This document shows, piece after piece, positions 14,837 to 24,158 of a stretch of DNA of 40,294 nt. The notes beneath the pieces were generated by a model. The model did no database searches and had not been told where the DNA came from. It saw only the letters and a program-made list of their open reading frames with translations. Position numbers and translations under genes: made by a program. Within the stretch, counting starts at the first letter, position 1, and each line of letters begins with the position of its first letter. The DNA is from an uncultured Clostridia bacterium (GTDB lineage Bacteria > Bacillota > Clostridia > Oscillospirales > Ruminococcaceae): contig CALWZE010000069.1 of assembly GCA_944385925.1 (NCBI GenBank), positions 1 through 40,294 on the forward strand, read 5' to 3'.

Positions 14837-17188
14837 TCAGTCGCGGTATTCCTCGATGATATAGGCCTCAAAGATATCGCCTTCCTTGACGTCGTTGAAC
14901 TTTTCCAGCGTGATGCCGCATTCGTAGCCCGCGGCAACTTCCTTGACGTCGTCCTTGAAACGCCGCAGTGACGCGATCTTGTCATCGTTGATGACGATGC
15001 CGTCGCGCACAATGCGGATCAGGCTGCTGCGCTCAACCTTGCCGGACTGGACATAGCAGCCGGACACGGTGCCGACCGAGCTGATTTTAAGCACCTGCCG
15101 CACCTCGATGCGTCCCTGATCGACCTCGCGGGTCTTGGGCGCGAGCATGCCCTTCATCGCGGCCTTGACGTCGTCGATAGCGTCGTAGATGACGCGGTAC
15201 ATGTGCATATCGATGCCCGCCTGCGCAGCCTGTTCGGTTGCTGCCGGATCGGGACGAACATTAAAGCCGATGACGATGGCGCCGGAAGCTTCGGCGAGCA
15301 TGATGTCGCTTGAGTTGACGCCGCCGACCGCCGTGTGAATGACCCGCACGCGCACCTCGTCGTTGGAGATCTGCTCCAGGCTGGATTTGATCGCTTCCGC
15401 AGAACCCTGCACGTCGGCCTTGACAATGATCGGCAGCTCCTTGACCTCGCCCTCTGCGATCTGGCTGAACAGGTTGTCAAGGGTAACCTTCTTGTATGCT
15501 TTAAACTGCTCTTCCTTCTCTTCGGTACGGCGGCGCTCGACCAGTTCACGCGCGAGCTTTTCATCCTCAACCGCATTGAAGATATCGCCGGCCGAGGGCA
15601 CGTCGTCCAGTCCTGTGATCTCAACCGGGACGCTCGGGCCTGCGCTGCGCAGCTCGTTGCCGCGGTCATCCGTCATGACGCGCACGCGGCCGACCGAGGT
15701 GCCGGCAATGATGACGTCGCCCTGGTGCAGCGTGCCGTTCTGGATCAGGACGGTCGCAACCGGACCGCGTCCCTTATCCAGCTTGGCCTCGATGACGGTT
15801 CCCTTCGCCATGCGGTCGGGGTTCGCCTTGAGTTCCTTGACCTCGGCAACCAGCAGCAGATTTTCAAGCAGGGCGTCGATGCCCTGACCGGTCTTTGCGG
15901 AAACCGGCACGCAGATGACGTCGCCGCCCCATTCTTCCGGCACCAGTTCATATTCGGTCAGTTCCTGTTTGACCTTTTCGGCGTTGGCCGTCGGCTTATC
16001 CATCTTGTTGATTGCAACGATGATGGAAACGCCGGCCGCTTTGGCATGGTTGATCGCCTCGACCGTCTGCGGTTTGATACCGTCGTCGCCCGCGACAACC
16101 AGAATCGCGATATCGGTGACCATCGCGCCGCGCGCACGCATTGCGGTAAATGCCTCATGGCCGGGGGTATCCAGGAAGGTGACCGGGCGGCCGTCCACCT
16201 GGATCTGATACGCGCCGATATGCTGGGTGATGCCGCCGGCCTCGCCCGCGGTCACATTGGTATTGCGGATATAGTCGAGGATCGAGGTTTTGCCGTGGTC
16301 GACGTGACCCATGACCACCACCACCGGCGGCCGCTCCTTGAGGTCCTCGGGACGGTCCTGCTGCTCGGTCTCGGTGATGTTGAGCCGCTCCTCGATGCTG
16401 ATGTGAATTTCGCGCTCAACCTTGGCGCCGAGCTCATCGGCAACCAGCGAAGCCGCGTCAAAATCAATGACGTCCGAGATCGCGGCCATAATCCCCAATC
16501 CGAACAGCTTTTTGACAACGATCGGCGCGGCCACTTTCAGGCGGCTTGCGAGCTCGCCGACAGAAATTTCGTCCGGGATGGAGACCTTAAGCTGCGCTTT
16601 GCGCGCTTTCTCCAACTGAATGCGCTGCAGCCGCTGGGCCTCGGTTTCCTTTTTGCGGAAATCCTGCCGGTTATTCTGCTTGCTGCGCTGATTGAGCTTC
16701 TGCTTGCGGTTATCAAAACCGCCCTTTTTCTTCTGCCCGCTGCCGGACGCTTTGGAAGTTTGGGCAAGAGCGTCATACTTTTCGTTATATTTGTCAAGAT
16801 CCGTCGAAGCCGCGCGGGTATCCACAACCTTGCTGACCCGCTCCTTGATCTCGATGGGCTTATCCGCTGCCGGTTTCATCGGGCGCTCGCGCATCTGATG
16901 TTTTTGCTGCTGCGCCTTCGCCTGTTTCTGAAACGCCGCATCCATCTTGGCGTCGCCGGTTTTCGGCGGCTCCTCAGGCGCCGCTTTCTTTGCGTCGACA
17001 AAGTAGGCGTCGAAGTTGGGCGCGCTGTGCGTTTTGGTCAGCGCGTCAAACGCAAGGTCCAGCTCCTCTTCGGTCAGCACAGTGGTATGTTTTTTGTCTG
17101 CGCCCTTGGCGCCAAGCGCCGTGATAACATCCTTATTGCTCAGCCCAAGATCCTTCGCAAGATCTCCCAGCTTGTATTTTATAATCAT
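14837..17188 (-). CDS. infB: Translation initiation factor IF-2
   Basis: A 783-residue IF-2 that places initiator tRNA on the 30S subunit. An N-terminal IF2_N-like module ([20 protein letters not shown]) is followed by a charged, low-complexity linker (about 75-200). A second IF2_N module ([13 protein letters not shown], 205-217) precedes the GTPase domain. Its G1 motif GHVDHGKT is at 294-301, with DTPGHEAF and NKMD following. The C-terminal part has the usual domains II to IV, ending in [17 protein letters not shown]. The ATG overlaps the ylxQ stop as ATGA. Confidence 0.98.
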   Translation of the reverse strand: MIIKYKLGDLAKDLGLSNKDVITALGAKGADKKHTTVLTEEELDLAFDALTKTHSAPNFDAYFVDAKKAAPEEPPKTGDAKMDAAFQKQAKAQQQKHQMRERPMKPAADKPIEIKERVSKVVDTRAASTDLDKYNEKYDALAQTSKASGSGQKKKGGFDNRKQKLNQRSKQNNRQDFRKKETEAQRLQRIQLEKARKAQLKVSIPDEISVGELASRLKVAAPIVVKKLFGLGIMAAISDVIDFDAASLVADELGAKVEREIHISIEERLNITETEQQDRPEDLKERPPVVVVMGHVDHGKTSILDYIRNTNVTAGEAGGITQHIGAYQIQVDGRPVTFLDTPGHEAFTAMRARGAMVTDIAILVVAGDDGIKPQTVEAINHAKAAGVSIIVAINKMDKPTANAEKVKQELTEYELVPEEWGGDVICVPVSAKTGQGIDALLENLLLVAEVKELKANPDRMAKGTVIEAKLDKGRGPVATVLIQNGTLHQGDVIIAGTSVGRVRVMTDDRGNELRSAGPSVPVEITGLDDVPSAGDIFNAVEDEKLARELVERRRTEEKEEQFKAYKKVTLDNLFSQIAEGEVKELPIIVKADVQGSAEAIKSSLEQISNDEVRVRVIHTAVGGVNSSDIMLAEASGAIVIGFNVRPDPAATEQAAQAGIDMHMYRVIYDAIDDVKAAMKGMLAPKTREVDQGRIEVRQVLKISSVGTVSGCYVQSGKVERSSLIRIVRDGIVINDDKIASLRRFKDDVKEVAAGYECGITLEKFNDVKEGDIFEAYIIEEYRD

Positions 17189-17496
17189 TTAGCGTCCTCC
17201 TTAATATTCTGTTGTATCAGCCGCGCAAGGTTTGGATCGCAGACCGCCGCAACGGCAAATTTCCGTCCGGTCGCCTGTTCGATCTGCGCCTGGGTGCGCG
17301 GCAGCCGCAAAATCTCGGTATGCGCCCCGCAGGCCCGCTGCACATTCTGCACCGTGCGCGCAGCGGCGTCCGAAGCCGCCAGGACCAGCACAGCGCCCTG
17401 GTTAAGCGCTTTGAGTGTCGCGTCAAATCCGATTGCCAGCTTGCCCGCGCGGCGGCAGAGCGCCACTGCGCTGAGCAGCCTGTCATTCCCCGTCAT
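17185..17496 (-). CDS. ylxQ: YlxQ-like L7Ae-family RNA-binding protein
   Basis: A 103-residue protein of the L7Ae/L30e/S12e/Gadd45 fold. [25 protein letters not shown], then [14 protein letters not shown] and [17 protein letters not shown] are characteristic. It probably binds kink-turn RNA; its role in the nusA-infB operon is not settled. The start MTGNDRLL at 17494-17496 has AGGA five bases upstream; an ATG two codons earlier is possible. It overlaps the end of ylxR by 14 bases and the infB start by four. Confidence 0.9.
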   Translation of the reverse strand: MTGNDRLLSAVALCRRAGKLAIGFDATLKALNQGAVLVLAASDAAARTVQNVQRACGAHTEILRLPRTQAQIEQATGRKFAVAAVCDPNLARLIQQNIKEDAK

Positions 17497-17764
17497 CGGC
17501 ATCCTGCGCGATTTCCCGCGCAAGCCGCTCATAGATTTCGTCCGAAATCTGACAGGAGAATACCCGTTCAAAGCACCGCGCCTTTCGCGCCTGTGCAAGG
17601 CATGCCTCGTTTTTGCAGATATATGCGCCGCGTCCGGGCTTTTTACCGGTCAGATCGACCGAGATTTCCCCGTCCGGGCTTTTGACCACCCGCACAAGCT
17701 CTTTTTTGGGCTTGCCCTGCCGGCAGCCCGCGCACATGCGGATAGGGTCTTTTCTCGTTTTCAA
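17483..17764 (-). CDS. ylxR: YlxR family RNase P modulator / RNA-binding protein
   Basis: A 93-residue YlxR-fold protein. PIRMCAGCRQGKPKKELVR gives the N-terminal Cys pair and conserved basic residues, and KKPGRGAYICKNEACL gives the signature GRGAYxC. Relatives are reported as nucleic-acid binding and as RNase P modulators (RnpM). The start is TTG at 17762-17764, with AAGGAGG nine bases upstream. It lies between nusA and ylxQ as in most Firmicutes. Confidence 0.92.
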   Translation of the reverse strand: MKTRKDPIRMCAGCRQGKPKKELVRVVKSPDGEISVDLTGKKPGRGAYICKNEACLAQARKARCFERVFSCQISDEIYERLAREIAQDADDGE

Positions 17765-17821
17765 AACTGCTCGCCTCCTTGGATGGCGCGCCGCCGTCGG
17801 GGCGCAGCGTTTTTCCTGCTG

Positions 17822-18934
17822 TTATTCGATGATTTCGACCTCGGCGCCCTTGTCCGTTTCAAGCACCGGCTCGGTCTCTTCTTCATCCTCGCCGTAATAG
17901 CCGCTTTCCGGCCGGATATCGATCTTATAGCCGGTCAGACGGGCTGCAAGCCGGGCATTCTGTCCCTTATTGCCGATCGCAAGCGACAGCTGATGATCCG
18001 GAACGGTTACGCGGCAGGCGCGGGTCTCGGCGTCCAGAATCTCGACCTTGAGAACATTTGCCGGGGACAGCGCTTCGGCGATGTATTTTTCCGGTTCCTC
18101 ATGCCAGAGAACAATGTCGATTTTCTCTCCGCCCAGTTCTTCGACAATATGCGCAACACGCGCGCCGCGCGGGCCGATGCAGGCGCCGCGTGGATCCACG
18201 TTTTCATCGGTCGAACAAACCGCGATCTTGGTGCGGGAACCCGCATCGCGGGAAATTCCCTTGATAAGCACCGTGCCGTCGAAGATTTCCGGCACCTCGG
18301 TCTCAAACAGCCGCTTGACCAGTCCGGAATGGGTCCGGGAAATCATGATCTTCGGGCCGCGGTCGGTTACCGCCACGTCCACGACATAGACCTTTACCTT
18401 ATCGCCCTCATGCAGCTCTTCGTTCGGGACCCGTTCGCTCTTGGGCAGCAGCGCCTCGCTGTTGCCGATCTCCATTACGGCCGCGCCCTTTTTCTGATCG
18501 ATGCGCAGAACCTGAGCGGTGATCAGCTCGCCTTTTTTGCTTTGCAGCTCTTCACACAGCTTGCTGCGCTCGGCCTCGCGGATTCCCTGACGGATCACGT
18601 GCTTGGCGGTCTGCGCGGCAATGCGGCCGAAATCCTTTGTTTTCAGCGGGATCTCGACCGTCCCGCCGATTTTCGCACGGGAGCGAAGCTCCTGCGCCTG
18701 CTCGAGACTGATCTGGGTGAGCGGATCTTCGACCTCCTCAACGACCTCTTTGGTGATATACACCTTAAAGGTCTGTTTTTCCGGATCGATGTCCACATGA
18801 ATGTTCTCTGAATCGCCGTAGTCTCTCTTGACCGCGATGACGATTGCATTCTTTATTTTTTCCAGCAGGTAATCCGCTGATACGTTGCGCTCCTTTTCCA
18901 GAAGCTCGAGCGCCTCAAAAAACTCCGCGTTCAT
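17822..18934 (-). CDS. nusA: Transcription termination/antitermination factor NusA
   Basis: A 370-residue NusA. An N-terminal RNA-polymerase-binding domain (MNAEFFEALELLEKERNVS, 1-125) is followed by an S1 domain (GELITAQVLRIDQKKGAAVMEIG) and two KH domains with CIGPRGARVAHI and IGNKGQNARLAARLTGYKIDI. It ends with a short acidic tail (EDEEETEPVLETD) and lacks the extra C-terminal repeats of E. coli NusA, as in other Firmicutes. The ATG overlaps the rimP stop as ATGA. Confidence 0.97.
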   Translation of the reverse strand: MNAEFFEALELLEKERNVSADYLLEKIKNAIVIAVKRDYGDSENIHVDIDPEKQTFKVYITKEVVEEVEDPLTQISLEQAQELRSRAKIGGTVEIPLKTKDFGRIAAQTAKHVIRQGIREAERSKLCEELQSKKGELITAQVLRIDQKKGAAVMEIGNSEALLPKSERVPNEELHEGDKVKVYVVDVAVTDRGPKIMISRTHSGLVKRLFETEVPEIFDGTVLIKGISRDAGSRTKIAVCSTDENVDPRGACIGPRGARVAHIVEELGGEKIDIVLWHEEPEKYIAEALSPANVLKVEILDAETRACRVTVPDHQLSLAIGNKGQNARLAARLTGYKIDIRPESGYYGEDEEETEPVLETDKGAEVEIIE

Positions 18935-19425
18935 TTTTGTCCTTTTCCTCCAAAAAGATCTTTGTCGTCGTCGGCTTTAAGCGAACCGACAGCAGCCCGC
19001 TCAAATTTCATTGTACCTTCCTGCGTGTCTATGGTCAGGTTTTGCGCGTCATAGGAAACCAGCAGGCCGCATGCTTCCTTGACGCCCTGCGCGTCCGGTT
19101 TATACAGCCGAACAGCGACCGGCTTTCCCAGATAAGCCTCGAGGTGGGCGTCGGTTTTGAGCGGCCGCCCAAGCCCGGGCGAGCTGACTTCCAGGTAATA
19201 TTCCAGCTCGGTCGGGTCCAGCTCGTCGATCATCGGGTCGATCTCCCGCGAAAAACGCTCGCAGTCCTCGATGTCCACACCGCCGTCCTTATCAATAATC
19301 AGGCGCAAGAACCAGCTCGGCCCTTCCTTCACGAACAGCACGTCCCACAGGACCAGCCCCATTCGCTCGGCAACCGGCTGCGCCATAGCCCGCACCGCCT
19401 CAACTACATTGATTTTTTTTGACAC
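18931..19425 (-). CDS. rimP: Ribosome maturation factor RimP
   Basis: A 164-residue RimP that helps 30S subunit maturation. GLVLWDVLFVKEGPSWFLRLIIDKDGGVDIEDCERFSREI matches the N-terminal domain and LEVSSPGLGRPLK the family signature; the C-terminal SH3-like barrel follows. The start is GTG at 19423-19425 (MSKKINVVEAV), with GGAG eleven bases upstream; a longer upstream frame is not conserved. It is the first gene of the long leftward operon, behind a hairpin-bearing leader. Confidence 0.92.
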   Translation of the reverse strand: MSKKINVVEAVRAMAQPVAERMGLVLWDVLFVKEGPSWFLRLIIDKDGGVDIEDCERFSREIDPMIDELDPTELEYYLEVSSPGLGRPLKTDAHLEAYLGKPVAVRLYKPDAQGVKEACGLLVSYDAQNLTIDTQEGTMKFERAAVGSLKADDDKDLFGGKGQK

Positions 19426-19501
19426 GCAGCAAACCACTCCTTTTTCCCGGCCATTGCCGCCTTTTTTCACCTTGCAGCGCAAAAAAGCGGGAGATACAAA
19501 C

Positions 19502-19527
19502 GAAAGAGTGGGAAGCCCCACTCTTTC
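19502..19527 (-). promoter_or_regulatory. Leader hairpin of the rimP-nusA-infB operon
   Basis: An 11-bp perfect stem GAAAGAGTGGG (19502-19512) / CCCACTCTTTC (19517-19527) with a 4-base loop lies about 75 bases before rimP, shortly after the predicted transcription start. There is no U-run, so it is more likely a stabilising or protein-binding leader element than a terminator. Confidence 0.5.
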
Positions 19528-19549
19528 ACCTTAGTCCTATACTATACAC

Positions 19550-19578
19550 ATAGTAACACGCAATATGCGGGATTGCAA
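19550..19578 (-). promoter_or_regulatory. Promoter of the rimP-nusA-infB operon
   Basis: On the minus strand, TTGCAA (19573-19578) and TACTAT (19550-19555) are 17 bases apart, about 125 bases before the rimP start. Confidence 0.55.
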
Positions 19579-20165
19579 GCCCCAAATGCCGGTTTTCGGG
19601 CGCTTTCGCCGCTTTTCTTGCACCCGAAGAAATTTTTTCATACATCGTCTGATTTGCTGACGCTGCCGAACTATTCCGGCATCTTGTTTTTCGATTTTCT
19701 TTTTGCTGCAAAGGTCTACCCGGCATTCTGCAAACCTTTCCTGTCCATTATGGAGAAATCCCGTTTTTATCATCACGATTTCATTTCAAGCCGCAGGCCA
19801 TACAGCTGCTTCAGCCTTTGCGCTCCACAGCAGGACAGTTCCCAACCCGAAAAAAATAATACTTCACAACCGCAAAAACGCCGGTGAATATACCGCCGCA
19901 TTTCACGCGGCTAATCAGGATGGTCATGCCCATATCCGATCTTCTGACGGCGATCAAAACGAATTATCCTTTTCACTTCAAGATCGATTCATTTTTTATT
20001 TTTATCCGCGTTCAAAGCTATCTGTTTCGGCGTCTTGGTTATCCTATTTTTTAACCAAAAAGGGCTGAAAAATGAGCGAATTTCCGGCTTTTCCAGTTAA
20101 AACCGGCCGATTTACGTCCGGCTCCATCTTTCCAAAAGAAAAGTGCAATCTGCAATCTAAAAACG
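19579..20165. other. Non-coding gap between the rimP promoter and rpsI
   Basis: Nearly 600 AT-richer bases without a frame that has a ribosome binding site or a recognisable protein. A short TTGGTTA/TTAACCAA inverted repeat near 20035-20060 is the only visible structure. No tRNA or known RNA was recognised. Confidence 0.5.
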
Positions 20166-20200
20166 CAAAAAGCCCCGAAAAACCGCGGTTTTTCGGGGCT
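20166..20200 (-). terminator. Terminator after rpsI
   Basis: AGCCCCGAAAAACCGCGGTTTTTCGGGGCT (20171-20200) is fully self-complementary and is followed by five T on the minus strand. Confidence 0.9.
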
Positions 20201-20233
20201 TCTGGGTTGTTTTGATGGAATAGTGCAGACCAA

Positions 20234-20632
20234 TCAGCGCTTGCTGAACTGAGGCGCGCGACGAGCAGCCTTGAGGCCGTACTTCTTACGCTCTTTCATT
20301 CTCGGGTCACGGGTCAGGAACCCGGCCTTTTTCAGAGCGCCGCGGAGATTTTCGTCATACTGGAGAAGCGCACGGGCAACGCCGTGACGGATCGCGCCGG
20401 CCTGGCCGGACACGCCGCCGCCATTGACATTGACAACAACGTCAAATTTGCCGGTGGTGTTGGTCAGCTCGAGCGGCTGACGGACGATCAGCTTCAGGGT
20501 GTCCAGTCCGAAATACTCATCGATGTCGCGGTTGTTGATTTTCACCGAGCCGGTGCCGTTATAAAGGCGGACACGAGCGACGGACGATTTTCTTCTGCCG
20601 GTTCCATAGAAAAAGGGTCTGGTTTCGTACAT
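20234..20632 (-). CDS. rpsI: 30S ribosomal protein S9
   Basis: A 132-residue S9. [17 protein letters not shown] at the start, [24 protein letters not shown] in the middle and the basic tail [14 protein letters not shown] are the family hallmarks; the C-terminal Lys-Arg reaches the P-site tRNA. It follows rplM by 19 bases, the universal L13-S9 pair. AGAGGA lies close before the ATG, and GAGGAG further back. A strong terminator ends the operon. Confidence 0.98.
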   Translation of the reverse strand: MYETRPFFYGTGRRKSSVARVRLYNGTGSVKINNRDIDEYFGLDTLKLIVRQPLELTNTTGKFDVVVNVNGGGVSGQAGAIRHGVARALLQYDENLRGALKKAGFLTRDPRMKERKKYGLKAARRAPQFSKR

Positions 20633-20651
20633 TTATCCTCTCGCTCCTCTC

Positions 20652-21080
20652 TCAGCCTTCGTAAGCCTGCGGCTTCTGCGCTGCGTTTTTGTGGTTGGCG
20701 TCCTTGTAGACGCGCAGGCGGGTGAGCGCCTGACGGCCCAGAACGCTGTCGGGCAGCATGCCCTTGACGGCGAGCATCATTGCCTTATCCGGCTGCTCTG
20801 CCATCAGTTTCTTGTACTGCACTTCCTTCAGGCCGCCGATCCAGCCCGAGTGACGGCGATAATATTTCTGCTCCAGCTTCTTGCCGGTCAGAACCGCGTC
20901 CTTGCAATTGATGACGACCACGTGGTCGCCGCAGTCGACGTTCGGGGTAAAGGTGGGTTTGTGCTTGCCGCGAAGCAGGGTCGCGACCATCGCCGCGGTA
21001 CGGCCAAGGGGCTTGCCCGCCGCGTCCACGATGTACCACTTGCGCTCAACTTCCGCGGGTTTTGCCAAAGTTGTAGACAT
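20652..21080 (-). CDS. rplM: 50S ribosomal protein L13
   Basis: A 142-residue L13 of full length. RKWYIVDAAGKPLGRTAAMVATLLRGKHKPTFTPNVDCGDHVVVIN and GMLPDSVLGRQALTRLRVYKDANH-type segments identify it. The start MSTTLAKPAE at 21078-21080 is chosen because AGGAGG lies seven bases upstream. It is the first gene of the L13-S9 operon, behind a consensus promoter and a leader with two hairpins. Confidence 0.98.
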   Translation of the reverse strand: MSTTLAKPAEVERKWYIVDAAGKPLGRTAAMVATLLRGKHKPTFTPNVDCGDHVVVINCKDAVLTGKKLEQKYYRRHSGWIGGLKEVQYKKLMAEQPDKAMMLAVKGMLPDSVLGRQALTRLRVYKDANHKNAAQKPQAYEG

Positions 21081-21107
21081 TGCGTTTCCTCCTGAATTTA
21101 TCCAAAT

Positions 21108-21158
21108 GCCGCCGCTTTCGGGCGGCGCACTCTGTAAAAATCTGCGGCATACTGCCGC
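21108..21158 (-). promoter_or_regulatory. Two-hairpin leader of rplM-rpsI
   Basis: GCCGCC/GGCGGC (21108-21126) and GCGGCA/TGCCGC (21144-21158) form two GC-rich hairpins between the promoter and the rplM ribosome binding site. L13 leaders are regulatory in some Firmicutes; correspondence to the described L13 leader motif is not shown. Confidence 0.5.
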
Positions 21159-21167
21159 CGGAATTGT

Positions 21168-21196
21168 ATTATATACCGCCCCCAATGCCCTGTCAA
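21168..21196 (-). promoter_or_regulatory. rplM-rpsI promoter (full consensus)
   Basis: On the minus strand, TTGACA (21191-21196) and TATAAT (21168-21173) are exactly 17 bases apart: a perfect housekeeping-sigma promoter, fitting a highly expressed ribosomal operon. Confidence 0.92.
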
Positions 21197-21494
21197 CACC
21201 TTTTCCCGAAAAAAATAAAATAGAAAACCAGAACTTTGTTTTTCTCCTGTTTTCTCTTTATATCTCTCGTATACTCATTACCCATTTTTCATTTTTTCGG
21301 CGCCGGTTCCCTTTAATATCGCGCAATTTTGCAAAACCGCAAACATGCCCGGAAAACTCCTGCCGCCTGCGAATTTTCGCGCGCGCATTTACGCCATTGC
21401 CGCGTTCCCATGCGGCGTCTTGTCCACCGGTTTTCAGGCCGCGTTTCACGCATCTTGGAGAGATTTTTTGTTTACGCCCTTAAAAAACGCAGAG
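21197..21494. other. Non-coding gap upstream of rplM
   Basis: About 300 bases between the rplM promoter and the terminator at 21495. No supported gene or RNA is seen. Confidence 0.5.
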
Positions 21495-21525
21495 CCCCCG
21501 GTCCGCACACACCTCGGACCGGGGG
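21495..21525 (-). terminator. Hairpin downstream of the LCP-like gene
   Basis: An 11-bp perfect stem CCCCCGGTCCG / CGGACCGGGGG with a 9-base loop. On the minus strand a six-T run follows after nine other bases. It lies about 110 bases past the stop codon. Confidence 0.65.
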
Positions 21526-21636
21526 TTCCTTCTGAAAAAGACTTTTCACACTTTTCCGCGCAGCGCTGCCGGACAGATTTCAAGAAGCATTGCACCGTGC
21601 AAATCCGTTTCTGTCCCGCGGCTTGGCTATTGGGGA

Positions 21637-22551
21637 TCAGCTGATCGGCGGGAAGTAATTCCAAAATCGCTCGTCCGCATCCTGCGCCAGTTCAAACCGT
21701 CCATCCAGCCAGGTGCCGTCCAGCCGGTACAGTTCGTACTGCGCCCGGCCGTCTGCACAAACCGCCTTAACCGAGCGCGCAAGGGTATAGATCCCGGCGG
21801 AGCTGATATTTGAGCTCATACTGTTGACAACGACCTGATATCCCCGCAGGATCTTCCGGTCGAACGAGGCGTCCGCATAAGCCGTCATCGCCGCGTCCCA
21901 CAGCGATTCCAGCATGCGGGTGCGGGCCTGTCCGGTCTGCGGGCTGAACACCAGCAGCTTGGCAACGTCATTTCCGTTGAACAGCGAACTGCCTGCGTGC
22001 TTGCTGTAGGTGACGATTCCGCTTTCGTCATATACGACTATGTCCTGCCCCAGGTTATACTCGATTTGTCCCAGTTCGTCTATGAGCTGTGCAAGCTCCT
22101 GCGTGCCGACCGCTGCATAGCCGCTCACCGCAGCATTCAGCGTTTCCTGCACCGTGTCAACGATTCCAAGCATACCGCGGGAAGCAAACACCGTTCCAAG
22201 TCCGCGCGGCGTCTTGGCGTCCAGCACCACGGTGTCGACCGGCAGGTCGCAGATCACCGTTCGATAGGTCGCCGTATCAAACCGAAGCAATGTCAGCGCA
22301 AGCAGCTTGTCCTCCTGATTGGAGTCGTATACCCCGAACAGCAGATTATAACTTTTGACCGATTCCGCAACGGGTACATTTTCCTGCGGCTGCGCCGTCT
22401 GCTCCGTTTCGGGCAGCAGCAGCCCGCCCAGCGAGCTGAACAGCAGCGCGCCCGCATAAACCGGAAAGATAAAGACAAGGGTGAGGAAAAATCCCTTGAA
22501 AAAATCCCGGCGTTTTTGTTTTTGCTTACCTCTGTCCTCCATCCGGATCAC
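21637..22551 (-). CDS. LytR-CpsA-Psr-like (LCP) membrane-anchored protein
   Basis: About 304 residues. A basic N-terminus (KQKQKRRDFFKG) is followed by one membrane anchor (FFLTLVFIFPVYAGALLF) and an extracellular domain. The segments LPVDTVV, GLGTVFASRGMLGIVDTVQETLN and ELAQLIDELGQIEYNLG look like a divergent LCP domain, the family that attaches wall polymers to peptidoglycan. However, the conserved Arg/Asp set of typical LCP enzymes is not complete by eye, so activity is uncertain. The start is unclear: a GTG at 22551 has AGGAAAGG nine bases upstream, and an ATG follows at 22542. It is downstream of the M14 peptidase on the same strand. Confidence 0.6.
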   Translation of the reverse strand: MIRMEDRGKQKQKRRDFFKGFFLTLVFIFPVYAGALLFSSLGGLLLPETEQTAQPQENVPVAESVKSYNLLFGVYDSNQEDKLLALTLLRFDTATYRTVICDLPVDTVVLDAKTPRGLGTVFASRGMLGIVDTVQETLNAAVSGYAAVGTQELAQLIDELGQIEYNLGQDIVVYDESGIVTYSKHAGSSLFNGNDVAKLLVFSPQTGQARTRMLESLWDAAMTAYADASFDRKILRGYQVVVNSMSSNISSAGIYTLARSVKAVCADGRAQYELYRLDGTWLDGRFELAQDADERFWNYFPPIS

Positions 22552-22620
22552 GTTTCCTTTCCTGTGGATGACAGGAGTATGGGCCGCGCCGGATATTTTA
22601 TTCAAAACCGCCGGAAGCGC

Positions 22621-23529
22621 TCAGACTACCGTTGCAACAAACATGGCGCGTTTCACCTGCTCCCATACCTGCGCAAAGCAGTTGCAGGGAAGCGGGTTGC
22701 GGCCGAGTCCGAGTTCGATCGTGAATCCCGGGCGGTTATATTTTTTAATGAACCAGTCTTTCAGCCCGGCATGGGAGGCAATAACTTCGGGCGCCGCCAA
22801 AGTGTACCCGCTCAGCGAACTGAGCAGATCGGCAATATATTGCGCGCCAAAGGGAATTTTCTCCCCATACCGCCAGTAGATCTCCTCGCCCTGGGAATGC
22901 AGCGCAAAAAGGGTTCTCGGCCGCAGCTGCGCGCAGAGTCGGCGGACTGCGCGGCTTTCCGGTTCGGAGAACGGGACAAGGCCGCCATAGCGCGAAGGCG
23001 CCGGCCGCCGGATGCCAACCGCGTCCACCATCCTTTTTGCTTTATAAAATCCCGCGTTGAAATTGCGGTTCAGATCGACCCCGCGCGCATTCGCCTGCCA
23101 GCGATGCAGGTCGGTCGGGTCCATCCGCTCCAAAAAGCGCCACCGGCTCGGAGCGGCTTCGGTGCCGGTTCGAAACAGCTCATATCCGTCCGGGTTGAGC
23201 AGCGGCAATATGGCAACCCCATTGGAACGAAGCGCTTCGGCATAATCGATGCCGTAGACCGATTTACCCGCGTATGCCGCCGACAGAATTTCCTGCGCCA
23301 GCTTCAGGCAGACAAAAACCGACAGCCACTCCATTCCGTGGGTGCCGCCGACAAACAGCGCCGGGCTTTGCATCCCGCCGATCTCAATTACCCGCAGCGG
23401 CCGGCCGCAGACCGAATATCCCACGACCCGGGTTTGGCAAAAATCTCCCCGTCCCAGCGAAAGAATATGTTCGTCTATGCACTGCGCAGAGGCCTGCGCG
23501 ATCTCCTGTTCCTCAAAAAAATCCCGCAT
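22621..23529 (-). CDS. M14 family zinc carboxypeptidase (gamma-D-glutamyl-diaminopimelate peptidase-like)
   Basis: A 302-residue M14 metallopeptidase. Zinc ligands His64 and Glu67 are in GGTHGMEW, and His211 is in LHSQGEE. The substrate-binding Asn-Arg pair sits in GVDLNRNFN (about 150-158), LLNPDGYE is near 110-117, and the catalytic Glu272 is in FTIELGLG. Bacterial relatives cleave peptidoglycan stem peptides, so wall turnover or peptide recycling is likely. No signal peptide is present, which favours an intracellular recycling role. The ATG at 23527-23529 has GGAGG nine bases upstream. It is divergent from the Nudix gene and followed by the LCP-like gene. Confidence 0.9.
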   Translation of the reverse strand: MRDFFEEQEIAQASAQCIDEHILSLGRGDFCQTRVVGYSVCGRPLRVIEIGGMQSPALFVGGTHGMEWLSVFVCLKLAQEILSAAYAGKSVYGIDYAEALRSNGVAILPLLNPDGYELFRTGTEAAPSRWRFLERMDPTDLHRWQANARGVDLNRNFNAGFYKAKRMVDAVGIRRPAPSRYGGLVPFSEPESRAVRRLCAQLRPRTLFALHSQGEEIYWRYGEKIPFGAQYIADLLSSLSGYTLAAPEVIASHAGLKDWFIKKYNRPGFTIELGLGRNPLPCNCFAQVWEQVKRAMFVATVV

Positions 23530-23621
23530 TTTCCTTTTCCTCCCGTTTATAATGCCTATGCACAATCCGGGCAGGTTATGGTAAAATAATAAAAATGTTT
23601 TTCGGTTTCAGGGAGGCAGTT

Positions 23622-24158
23622 ATGGAACTGTATGAGAAAACCCTTTCAAGCGAAACGATCTATGACGGAAAAATTATCCGGCTGACGCGGGATGAAATCG
23701 AGCTGCCCAACGGACATCACTCGATTCGGGAGGTCGTCGGCCATCCCGGCGGCGCCTGCGCGGCAGCCGTGGACGCCGGCGGCAATCTGCTGATGGTGGA
23801 ACAGTACCGCTACCCGATGGGGGAGACAACCCTCGAGATCCCGGCCGGCAAGCTGGAACATGGGGAAGATCCCGCAAGCGCCGTCGCGCGCGAGCTGCGG
23901 GAGGAAACCGGGCGCACGGCGGATTCAATCGAATTTCTCGGAGTCACCTATCCAACGCCCGGTTACTGTGCCGAGAAGCTTTATCTTTATCTTGCTACCG
24001 GGCTGCATGAAGGGCAGCAGGATCTGGACGCGGACGAAAACCTGCGCGTCCGGCTGGTGCCTCTTCGCGATGCGGTCAGGATGGTCGAGCGCAACGAGCT
24101 CAAGGATGGCAAAACCGTGACCGCCATTCTGCTTGCCGCCCGCCGTTTTGGGCTGTGA
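23622..24158 (+). CDS. nudF: ADP-ribose pyrophosphatase, Nudix family
   Basis: A 178-residue Nudix hydrolase that splits ADP-ribose to AMP and ribose phosphate. The Nudix box is canonical: GKLEHG-E-DPASAVA-RE-LREETG at residues 76-97. It is preceded by VEQYRYP and TLEIPAG and followed by YPTPGYCAEKLYLYLA, the extended pattern of the ADP-ribose pyrophosphatase group. The start MELYEKTL has GGGAGG five bases upstream; an earlier ATG at 23595 lacks one. It is a single gene divergent from the M14 peptidase. Confidence 0.93.
   Translation: MELYEKTLSSETIYDGKIIRLTRDEIELPNGHHSIREVVGHPGGACAAAVDAGGNLLMVEQYRYPMGETTLEIPAGKLEHGEDPASAVARELREETGRTADSIEFLGVTYPTPGYCAEKLYLYLATGLHEGQQDLDADENLRVRLVPLRDAVRMVERNELKDGKTVTAILLAARRFGL

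Noticed and set aside
15335..18811. A 1158-codon open frame on the plus strand
   Set aside because: It is exactly antisense to infB, ylxQ/ylxR and nusA, has no ribosome binding site, and arises from the high-GC codon pattern of the real genes.
19573..19887. A 104-codon plus-strand frame upstream of rimP
   Set aside because: No ribosome binding site, overlaps the rimP promoter, and has a composition unlike the genes around it.
21997..23589. A 530-codon open frame on the plus strand
   Set aside because: Antisense to the LCP-like and M14 genes; no motif.
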